This document shows positions 55,331 through 64,000 of a stretch of 64,000 nt of DNA, in pieces. Position numbers and translations under genes: made by a program. Each line of letters opens with the position of its first letter. Position 1 is the first letter of the stretch. The stretch comes from Euclidia mi. Taxonomy: Eukaryota; Arthropoda; Insecta; Lepidoptera; Erebidae. The notes under the pieces are model-generated. The model worked only from the letters and a program-made list of their open reading frames with translations. It was not told the DNA's origin and did not search any database. The stretch spans positions 10,184,761 to 10,248,760 of the forward strand of contig OX123200.2 of the NCBI GenBank assembly GCA_944739405.2, read 5' to 3'.

Positions 55331-55961
55331 TTTTAGTGTGCCATACTTGAACCAAGCTAAAGAGCTCTATTACTAAGCTTCCACTGACCATCCATCCGTC
55401 TGTCTGCTGGATGATTATCTCGAATGATACCAGGTAGAGAGTTAAAGAATTACACTGTTTATATATTTCACTAAGTTGATAACTTTGTTTTTGGGAATCC
55501 TATTTAAAAAATCCAGTGCTGCCGTACATCCAATTTCAATGCTGAACGTTTTGCATTCTTGGATCTGCCACAAGTCATCCGTTTCTATATATTTTTTTTT
55601 TAGTGTACACTATACTTACCCATCCGTAATTAGTCCTCAAGAAACTTTCTGTCCACTAGTTGACTGTCCGAGAAACTATCTAGTGTTCTGTCCAAGTTAC
55701 AGCCGCAGGCTGAAACTTACTAACTACTAATGCTATATTGGTTACGGTAGTTCTTCTTAGAATAGTTTCCTGGTAAAGTTGCGGCTATATTAAGTAAGTA
55801 TTAATTAAGTACAGATGTAAAATAACTCTTTCATATCAGGGAATTAGCTTGAATACTTGATGATATTATCTTGTGTTATTTTTTTTAAACTGTATGCTCC
55901 TATGTCCGTAAAACAAAAGTATTTACGATCCGTATTACTTAATAAAACTTTATGATTTACT
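55331..55961. other. No gene recognised
   Basis: The 84-aa frame at 55476-55730 is unsupported. Confidence 0.4.
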
Positions 55962-56132
55962 AGATGAGCCCGCGATTACACCCGCGTTATTTAAGGCTAC
56001 TGCTCTGCTCCCGTGGCTCATAGCGTGATGCTATATAGCCCCACTGAAAGAATTTTTGAAATTGGTCCAGTAGTTACTGAGATTAGCGCGTTCAACAAAC
56101 AAACTCATCAGCTTTATATATTAGTATAAGAT
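55962..56132 (-). mobile_element. Helitron-like short element, antisense
   Basis: GAGCCCGCGATTACACCCGC, CTCATAGCGTGATGCTATAT, TTGGTCCAGTAGTTACTGAG, then CTTTATATATTAGTATAAGA; the minus strand starts TC at the right edge, as at 18160. Confidence 0.6.
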
Positions 56133-56134
56133 GC

Positions 56135-56730
56135 ACCTATAAAAAATTTACAGACTCGAACTTAATGCGTTCTCTACCAGTCAACCCTTGGGTGGGGCAG
56201 AGTATTTTAACTAATTAATAGTCCTACACTCTTTGACACTTAAAAACAGGCCACTCAAATGTCTTCATTCTTTGCGTTGCCTAGAGCTCTCTTATCTAAG
56301 CCGCGTAAAGTTCGAGGTTCTTTTACAGTGACACTTGCCACGCACAATTCGACGCCAGACGACATTACTATTTGAACAATGTAGTGCTAGCACTATCATT
56401 AATCACTAGGTCGTTTCCACATCGGCTAAGAGGGAAACGCTATGTGTAGACAGTTTTCGGAAAACCTCTTTCTTTTGGCGATTGTATTTCTACTACTCCT
56501 CAATACATAGCCGTATCTTATTCTGTACCTAATTGCATCTAGAAGTCAGCTCTCGCAGCAGACTTACGTTTGCTTATTTTTTTTACTTGCGGAGTTTTAA
56601 TTAATTTCTCGAACAATATTTTACTGAAAATAAATATAACTATAAAGCGATAGCCTAATGGAGACTCTAACAGACTGCGATGCAGTCTCAAGTTCACATT
56701 AATGTCAAATCAAGTTTAACATTATATGTA
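56135..56730. other. No gene recognised
   Basis: Anonymous AT-rich DNA. Confidence 0.4.
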
Positions 56731-56732
56731 AA

Positions 56733-57036
56733 GTAGTAGAGCCTTGCTGATTTCAGCATGAACGGCTCGACCGGGGCAGTACTACCCTCTCACAGAAAAT
56801 CGACGTAAAGTAACAGTACCTAAACTGTTGCGTTTCGTTCGGTGAGTGAGAGTACCGGAGGCCCTATCCCCTATTCCTTCTCCCTCACCCCACTCCTCAT
56901 CCTATCCCTTTTCCCAACCCCAAGGGGCGGCAACGCACTTGTAACTCCTGTGGTGTTGCTTGTGTCCATGGGCGGCGGTAATTGCTTACCATCAGGCGAT
57001 CCGTCTGCTCGTTTACCGCCTATTACCATAAAAAAG
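56733..57036 (+). mobile_element. SINE-E, full length
   Basis: TAGTAGAGCCTTGCTGATTT through CCGCCTATTACCATAAAAAA; collinear with 48886-49180 and less decayed. The 72-aa open frame within it (56842-57060) recurs by homology in other copies only as repeat sequence. Confidence 0.9.
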
Positions 57037-57039
57037 TGG

Positions 57040-57690
57040 AAACCTTATCCCCCATTATAAACTCAGCTTTATTCTTTATCATTATTATGTTTTGTGAATA
57101 AACATAATATATCTTAAGGTCTCAAAGTTTAGAAAGCCTGTGTTAAAGTTTAGTACATGTTTGTGGTCTCAGTCATTTAACAAAGATGGTACTCTCATTC
57201 GACATGATTTCGTTATCACATTTCACATAACAACCGAATTATTCGGCGAAGCTACTTTAACGAGCTATTAAAGAAGCCTACACATAATACGAGGGTGAAA
57301 ATTCCACACGCAACGACTTCTTAATCACCAAAGCTACTCATTACTGGTCTGGAGTTGTTAAAAGTGAGGTTACAGCAAAGTTTACCCTAATTTGTAACAA
57401 GTTGACCAATTTTGCGGGGTGGAAATTAGAGCTTTTAGCTTCCAGCGCCCAAAGAGGTCTGAAGTTTTAAGAAAAAATGTAAGTGTCGTAAATCATTTAG
57501 GTATTTTTTATCCCCTTGGAGGGTATGAAGTAAACGGTCCGTATTGTTTAACTTTCAATATGATTAATGTGTGAAGTATCGCTGTTTGCTCGACTGTGCC
57601 AGGGTTTTTTGCTCGGGACCTTGACAAATATTGCTTTTTGCTAAGCTGCTAAGTTGATAATATATTCAAATATTTAGTTTTAATATAAGT
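57040..57690. other. No gene recognised
   Basis: Anonymous AT-rich DNA left of the rearranged RTE copy. Confidence 0.4.
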
Positions 57691-57695
57691 GTTTT

Positions 57696-57852
57696 TGTTG
57701 GTGTGGTTCATTTATGGGGGGATTTGCCATAATCGCCACGCTTAGCAGGCGTATTGGCGATTGGATGCGGGCGGCTCAAGACCGGTCTGTGTGGAGGAGA
57801 ACCTTGGGGGAGGCCTATGTCCAGCAGTGGACGTCGTTTGGCTGATATGATG
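57696..57852 (+). mobile_element. 157-bp RTE copy with inverted 5' segment
   Basis: ATAAGTGTTTT occurs at 57685-57695 and 57853-57863. Left of about 57760 the sequence is the reverse complement of the RTE 5' UTR (42597-42655; for example GCCATAATCGCCACGC). From there it runs forward as the RTE 3' end (45536-45623), with a small GAG duplication. The body of about 2.9 kb is missing. Confidence 0.9.
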
Positions 57853-57954
57853 ATAAGTGTTTTGGCAGACAAGCATTTTGGCTGTAGTAAGTAGTTATCT
57901 TAGAATACATAAGCAGGCAGTGTATATACCAGAATGTGGCCAATCCTACAAAAT

Positions 57955-58113
57955 AACAAAGGCGAGCCTATTGCCGTTACAAGACATTGCCTGACTCCGT
58001 GCTGCTACTGAGAATTTGGAAAAACCCAGAAACATTTTTGCCCGACCCGGGAATTGAACCCGGGACCCCGGTCAACAGACGCATACGTTAGCTGCTGAAC
58101 CACCAAGCCAGTC
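57955..58113 (-). mobile_element. SINE-B head half, antisense
   Basis: GCGAGCCTATTGCCGTTAC, CCGTGCTGCTACTGAGAATT, CGACCCGGGAATTGAACCCG (B box complement) and the tRNA-like end CCACCAAGCCAGTC. The SINE-B tail is missing. Confidence 0.8.
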
Positions 58114-58133
58114 TATTAATATAATATTAGCAT

Positions 58134-58291
58134 TAAGGCCTCCCTCACATTAGTCATGAGCGTTCCTCGAGCGTACGCTCGGCGTCCGTTCAGCGTGCGC
58201 CCGGCGTTCACTTTGTACTATAGAGTGAACGCCGACCGCACGCTAGGCATACGCTCGAGGAACGCTGTCGCCCAATGTGAGGTCGGCCTAA
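58134..58291. mobile_element. GC-rich hairpin MITE (about 158 bp)
   Basis: Imperfect inverted arms of about 70 bp: outer TTAAGGCC / GGCCTAAG, then CCTCACATT / AATGTGAGG, GAGCGTTCCTCGAGCGTACG / CGCTCGAGGAACGCT, GGCGTTCACT / AGTGAACGCC, with a short AT centre near 58215. It stands out from the AT-rich flank. A 3-bp TAA/TTA duplication is possible but not certain. Confidence 0.75.
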
Positions 58292-58294
58292 GAT

Positions 58295-58820
58295 TGCATT
58301 CATGCGGGGTTATATGTTTTTGTTCCAAAATATACACTTGGGATCGTAGTATCAGCTATTACAAAACTGTGGTTATGTACATATACACAGATTGTCCTAA
58401 ATGTCGTTTTTCTGCTAGATTGGGTTTTCGGGGGGTACCGTATAGATTTTAGTTCTATTGCGTAAAACCTAAGACAAATGTGTTGTAAATGGATAATTAT
58501 TAAAATTTTACAATGAATTATCCTACGTTTTTAAGTCCTTTCTGACAAGGTGTATTTAGTTACAGCCTAATATTTCAGCTCAGACTAATAGGCGTCCTTT
58601 GAAACACGAGGTTTTTAAAAATAAGTCTCTCAGTCCTCGCTGTTAACGGAAAGTATTAAGAAAACAATATTAAAAAGTCATAAGTTTCTTTTGCGCTATA
58701 AAGAGCAAATACAATTTGGCATCTTTGAAAAAAAAGTACTTCTTTAGATACCTTAAAATATCTTGGCCAGCCAAGCCACTCTCACTAAAAGCCTGAACGC
58801 ACTATGTGTGTTTTATTTTT
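58295..58820. other. No gene recognised
   Basis: Anonymous. A frame at 58156-58452 reads through the hairpin and is rejected. Confidence 0.4.
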
Positions 58821-58822
58821 TA

Positions 58823-58970
58823 CTAGCGACCCGCCCCGGCTTCGCACTTGAATCGTCTATCTATTAAAAAAACCGCATTAAAATCCGTTGCGTAGTTTTA
58901 ATATTTAAGCATACATAGGGACAGACAGACAGAAGACAGACTTTGTTTTATACTATGTAGTGATAATCAG
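58823..58970 (-). mobile_element. Helitron-like 3' end, antisense
   Basis: CTAG at 58823-58826 followed by CGACCCGCCCCGGCTTCGC, AAAATCCGTTGCGTAGTTTT, and a GACAGACAGACAG run. Confidence 0.55.
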
Positions 58971-59266
58971 ACTTCAATGACAAAACAGAATTATTCAGGA
59001 CTAGAGAGCGCCCGCATTCTTTTTATTAATTTACCGTTTAATTTAATTTAATTTATTTTATTTATTTATTTTGGTCTGCTAAGAAATGTAATAGTAATAC
59101 AAGCACATATAAACATCTTACGTTCTAAAGTAACAGTTACATCCCACTTGTTGTTGATAGTATAATAACAAATATAATAATTATTACTACCTAATAACAA
59201 AATTTAAACAAATTACTTACTATTACAGATTACTTACTAGAAACAAATTACTTTGACTGCACGGTT
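58971..59266. other. Low-complexity AT-rich DNA
   Basis: TTTAATTTA and TAATAATTATTA runs; nothing else. Confidence 0.5.
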
Positions 59267-59465
59267 GGCGTAGTAGTTTAAGCGGCCGCCTAACTGCTTG
59301 ACACTGCACCGAAGTGTTGTGGGTTCGATCCCCACACGAGACAACACTTTGTGTGATTCATAAATTGTTGTTTGAGTCTGGGTGTTCACTGTCCTTGTTA
59401 CTTGTATGTTTGTAAAGGCCCCGCGACAAAGGATTTAGTATTAATGCGGGCGTTGTCTTTTATTA
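59267..59465 (+). mobile_element. SINE-F, full length
   Basis: A box GTTGGCGTAGTAGTTTAAG, B box GGGTTCGATCCCC, body ATTGTTGTTTGAGTCTGGG, end GACAAAGGATTTAGTATTAA and TGCGGGCGTTGTCTTTTATT. Confidence 0.85.
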
Positions 59466-59499
59466 GAAAGATTCGTTTTTTTTCATGATACTGAATTTC

Positions 59500-60110
59500 T
59501 GCTGCCGTGTGAATTTCGGGAAATCCCTCCTTAGTGCGCCTCTACGATCCCCAAGGCCCACACATGCCGAATTTTAGCTTCTTGCGCCAAATAGTTTATA
59601 GCTTTGGCTTGTCTCTAAGTCAGCCACTAGCGAAACAAGAATCTAACACTATGAACTTTTTTTATATATAGATTGCACATTATGTTCTAGGTAAGTAAAA
59701 AATACTAGTCCATCATCAGGGCTCTAAAGAAATACAAATAAATTCAAGGTAGATGGTTCATGTTGCCTGTATTTGTTCGCCTGTACGCAGCACTCTGCTA
59801 TTCAAGAGAGTTTCGATTCCGTTCCCTTTTCAAAGTTATGGCGTATAAATAGGAATGTCTTCAGAGTGGCCGTCAAAGGCTTCCATTTGCTGGCCGGAAT
59901 TAGAACTGGTCTGATGAAAGCTTGTGCTTGTGATATCTCAAGGTTATGTAATATATAATATTTTTCTGCCCATTCCAGGAATTCAAGGTACTCCCTTCTT
60001 AGTGCACATTTTTGGTCTCTAAAGAACTTACATACCAAATTTCAGATTTTTGTACCCTGCTTTTTTCACTTATGTTTGGCAGTCAGTCAGTCAGTAACGG
60101 AAAATTCTAT
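59500..60110 (-). mobile_element. Two Helitron-family fragments, antisense
   Basis: 59505-59640 (GTGAATTTCGGGAAATCCC, CACACATGCCGAATTTTAGC, CTTGCGCCAAATAG) and 59975-60110 (ACTCCCTTCTTAGTGCACAT, TACCAAATTTCAG, CAGTCAGTCAGTCAGTAACGG). Both read antisense to the family at 3540 and 37297. The short frames here are unsupported. Confidence 0.5.
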
Positions 60111-62106
60111 ATAAATGTAAACACAAATCACATAATAGTTATATGCAAAGATAATTTTATATTTTCTAAATAATTATATGTACTGAATGTTATGTTTTCT
60201 TGTTACAGGTACGTACTAAACTGGAAACAAACTGGAATGGTTGTATTTAAAAGGTACCACTTATAGGTTAACCTATACTTTTCTACAGTATTTGGATTGA
60301 TTGTTTGTTACGTTCTTTAACGGTATGATTTATCCGTCAGTCATATATTCATTAGAATAGTAGCGCTAAAACTATTTTAATCTAACTCTCTACCTAATAG
60401 TGCATGTAACTGGGAATTTACTTACAGCTTACATTTACAGCTCTTTACATCATCGAACCGAGACATCAAGCTCATTTGTAAGACCTTAATTAATAATTAA
60501 TTAGGATCTGAACTAATCGAGCGCAGTCGCACGAATAATGAGCATCTAACCGTGTTACAATTCCACGGTTTCTTGATATTACTTTATAAATTAGTCATTG
60601 GAAGTCATCATCAAACTTTTAAGAAAGCCATCAAACCATAAAATCGGTTTTACATAACAAAGCCTCAATAATAAACCTTGGCATAACTCTTCAGCCTAAA
60701 CAATTGAAATTACCCTGCTCGTGTCCCACCGCACTGTAATGTGCGCATTGATGGGACCCTAAGCCAATTAGTTCACTAGATTTACGACAAAAGCCGATTA
60801 AATTGAGCATTCGGAACGGTTAAAGACCTATTCTATCAAATATTGAAACAATTGTATGTGCTGCCCATTTTATTGTTGGTTTACCCTTGCTAATTTTTGT
60901 CTTAGAGTGTAATGGGTGCAAGTAACTCATGAGCGGTCTGTGCTGACAGCCTTGGGGAGAACCTAGGTCCCAGCAGTGGACGTCTTTTTTACGCTACTGA
61001 TATAATGGTGATGAAGCGTAATATTGGGTCAGAACTGGCCTCTTGCAACAAATTAGTGGCATTTACTCTTATGTTTGGTCGTTAAGAGTTTCTGTTTTTA
61101 ATCGTTTCAGTAAATGTTCATTGATTTTGAAAGGGTTTTAAAAAGTTTTCTGACGAATGAAAATAATCTTATAGTTATAGCTGGCGTGATATGAAAACCT
61201 TTGCCTAATTTTGCAGCATACGTACAACAAAAAGAAGAGTCGATCAAGAATTTTGCCGGCGGACACGCTTCACTGGCCGTTTACTAAATTCCTATACACA
61301 TTCGATCTAAAAATTCCTGCCAGCAGCCTCCTTATATTCATGGGCATTACGTGACCAATCCTCGCATACTCCCTATCGATAGGGGGTACATTAAAGTTGC
61401 TCAATAATCAGAGCTCAATGAGGCTGGAAGCCAATATGAGGTTGTAAGTGAGACTTCAGAGAAAGTTGGTCAACTTAGCTCATCTGCGCTGTATTAGCAT
61501 ATTCCAATAAGCTGAATAGCAAGCGCTTTCAAACTTGCAGCTATAAGTTCTTTGCACGTATTTAAACTAATTATACTGAGGGTAGTTTTACTTTGACTGA
61601 AAATAATACTAGAAAAAGCTTTAGACCTTTGTTGAATATTATAAATTGCAATGCCCGCAGCTCAGCCAGTGTGGGTGTCGGTTATTGCGACATTTTATGT
61701 GATTAAGATGTATATGTTATAGATGTGATGTTTTATTCGAACTAAATCACTACTTATGCATTTTTTTAAATTAAATCCCGTTTAGTAGTTGTTCGTGAAA
61801 AAGTAACAAACGTCAACCTATTCTTCTAACCAAATAACTTCACAAATATTTACGTCTACTATAGTAGTAAGATTCAAGTTAGACATTTGTAGGTATACCT
61901 TTGGTAGATACCTTAAATATAAACGTGTAACTCTACGTATGCATGTACTTGCAAAATGTATACTCGCAAATGCTTTGATGTGATATTAGTTTCGAAGGTA
62001 GTTTGAGAATCTTTCGTCTAATCTGTCAACCATAATCTAGTCGGCATACCTTATCATTAAGATGATGAACTTTGCTCATGGCAATCTCTCACTAATGGTA
62101 ATCTTT
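60111..62106. other. No gene; RTE tail remnant at 60945-61020
   Basis: CTTGGGGAGAACCTAGGTCC, CAGCAGTGGACGTC, then CTGATATAATGGTGATGAAG is a decayed RTE 3' end. The rest is anonymous. Confidence 0.45.
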
Positions 62107-62114
62107 TAATGTAA

Positions 62115-62804
62115 TAGGCATGGGCGTTTTCGGATTTTTACGCAAACCGATAAAAATCATATTTCAGATTTTGAAATCTTTTTCAAAAATCGATTTTTGA
62201 AATCAATTTCAGTAGCGGATGTTGGAGCGTAGCGTACGACAAACGTAAACAATCGGAATCTTTTTGTATTTTAGGCATGAGACTAATCAATTAAAATAAA
62301 ACTCTCCAAACATAAATTCCTAATAACTATTTGCAATTTTCAAAATAAACATCAAATAGTTGCAATCTGAATTAGATATTTATCGCCTCGATATTTAGTT
62401 TTATTTTTTCTATTCATTCTGCAATTCATAAAACCGCCAAAATCCAAAACGATTCGCTTGCTTGGCGACAATTCGCTTCATCTCTTTCGCTCTTCCAACG
62501 GATCACTAAGTTCGAAGGAAAAGGAAATGAAATTCGCTCTCTCTCATTCTAACTAACAAGTCGTTTGGGAGTGTAAAAGAGAACGAATGAATATTAAAAC
62601 TATCGAAAACGTAAGCTTTAGATTTACTTTGTACCTAGTTTGGTTGCGCTTGCACCGTTTGGTACGGATTTGTGTAGTTTGCGTTATCGTGGTATTGTTT
62701 TGCGTTTTCTAAAATCGTTTTTTTCACATTGGAATATGTATACGATACGATTTCTGACTGCAATCGGATTTCAGATTCGTTTTGATTTATCGGTCTCATG
62801 CCTA
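62115..62804. mobile_element. hAT-like MITE (690 bp), 8-bp target duplication
   Basis: TAATGTAA occurs at 62107-62114 and 62805-62812. Ends TAGGCATGGG and, on the other strand, TAGGCATGAGAC, followed by related CCGATAAA words. An internal TAGGCATGAGAC near 62274 suggests nesting or an internal duplication. A perfect 22-nt palindrome (TTTCAAAAATC / GATTTTTGAAA) lies near 62188. No transposase frame. Confidence 0.85.
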
Positions 62805-62814
62805 TAATGTAAGC

Positions 62815-64000
62815 TATAGATTTGTAAAGTGCAAGTTTTTGGTAGGTAACATTTTCTACTATGTTATGATTTCATCTTTCGTATCCCATCATAAACTTTT
62901 CGCCATATACACTGTGTTCCGAAGTTTTGATGCAGTGCCACCGTGATTATGGATCATACCTCGCAACGATGTCAAATAATAAGTACCTCTAAACTAAGGA
63001 ACGTGGCTTATATGCGAATAAAGATTATAAATATTTGACTATTCCTTTCACAAATATTCTGGATAATGGTCTAACGTGATCAAGTACAATCAAGCCTAAC
63101 ACACAGGACAAAGTTAAAGGTGAAATGATACGAAATTATTGTGATTACAAGCATTAGTAAGGTGGTAACAACAGCAAGATTACTCTCACGTGCAAGTTAA
63201 CTTGCCTAACGAATACAACGATACCAATACTCATCTCATAAAAAAGGCAATACAATCTCAGTCAGTACACAAGTCTTAAAATTGCTTCTGTATCTTAATT
63301 ACCGCTGCGGACAAGACGGATCGTGTACTTAGTGCCTACTTGGTATCATTACGATGAGACATTTGGAGGTCTGCCAGACATCGTTGCCAAATGGAGCAGT
63401 ATATGTTGTGTTGTTCCGTTGGGCCCTATCTTTGTAATTGATGTGGGTACGAAGGCGCACACGAATTGTGGACGTGTAATAAGGCCGATATTGATTGGAT
63501 GGCTCTTGATGTATTTTTGGTAGGAGAGTGACTACAGAGTAGAGGCGAGTTGAGACGCTGTTAAAAATGAAAGTGACAAGGGGACAAAACCCCAGAATGT
63601 GAAGTACAGAGCTTTCGTTACGTTGCGTCAAAATTTCTGTTTGATATGAAATATTAGAGAGCGGTCAATTTTGAACTATTCGTGTCGTAAATGGCTATGT
63701 ACAGAATTATCATATTACCGTTCTTCAGATGACTTTTACTTTAAGTTACCAGAAAGATCAACTAACTATTATAGTATATCAATATTAACGGTGTGTGCTA
63801 TACTGGATGATACTACTCAAAGTTTACGTTTTAAATGTTTATACTGAACTAATAAACACATAAACAGACATCTAAGAAGATCGAAATATTGTACGAGCAA
63901 GACTGTACACGTAAAATAAATACTCATAAAATACAAAATTCCTCTTCAAAAACAAGATATCCAAAACTTAAACCTCAATTCGTCTCAATTGCTTATGTAT
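62815..64000. other. No gene or repeat recognised
   Basis: Opposing small frames at 63323-63631 overlap on both strands and have no support. Confidence 0.4.

Noticed and set aside
56842..57060. 72-residue open frame
   Set aside because: Lies wholly within SINE-E; the opposite-strand copy at 2642-2854 shows the same frame only because the repeat is the same.
58156..58452. 98-residue open frame
   Set aside because: Its first half is the stem of the hairpin MITE, so the frame is a by-product of GC-rich repeats.

Overview
This window looks like an intergenic, transposon-dense piece of a lepidopteran (moth or butterfly) nuclear genome. The sequence is AT-rich, with no operons and no dense coding. 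Almost all recognisable content is mobile DNA of types common in Lepidoptera: tRNA-headed SINEs, RTE and other non-LTR retrotransposons, a Penelope-like element, Helitron-like short elements (5' TC, 3' CTAG, inserted at A|T), and hAT- and mariner-like MITEs. The order is inferred from repeat style; the species cannot be named. SINE family letters (A to F) and the label G are mine.

Layout. 1-4115 and 10678-14125 are two copies of one segmental duplication, differing by later insertions. Between them lies a Penelope-like element (5708 to about 8190) encoding reverse transcriptase plus GIY-YIG endonuclease. 14-26 kb is mostly anonymous DNA with scraps of LINEs, SINEs and Helitrons and a local 0.4-kb duplication with a possible tyrosine-recombinase exon (22.75-23.4 kb). 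26.7-32.7 kb carries three well-preserved SINE-A copies, a mariner-like MITE and a 616-bp GC-rich retroelement (30673-31288) whose first about 90 nt fit an HDV-like ribozyme. 37.3-40 kb is a Helitron-like array with about 140-bp internal repeats. 42521-45631 is a near full-length RTE retrotransposon with a 13-bp target-site duplication and one in-frame stop. 46952-47446 is the only plausible host gene, a small secreted protein. 48-64 kb is again SINEs, hAT-like MITEs, hairpins and a 157-bp rearranged RTE copy.

How the parts relate. SINE-A, SINE-C and repeat G end in tails like that of the RTE element (CAGCAGTGG ... GATGATG), so the RTE machinery probably moves or moved them. SINE-B and B2 share a different tail (CTCTGCCTACCCC ... 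AGGCGTGAGT) with a second LINE lineage present here as antisense fragments. The window therefore holds two LINE/SINE partnerships. It also holds at least eleven perfect or near-perfect inverted repeats with loops of 0-9 nt; one can be shown, by comparison with its duplicate, to have arisen after the duplication.

Limits: everything was read by eye without alignment software. Boundaries marked approximate may be off by tens of bases, and many old repeats will have been missed.
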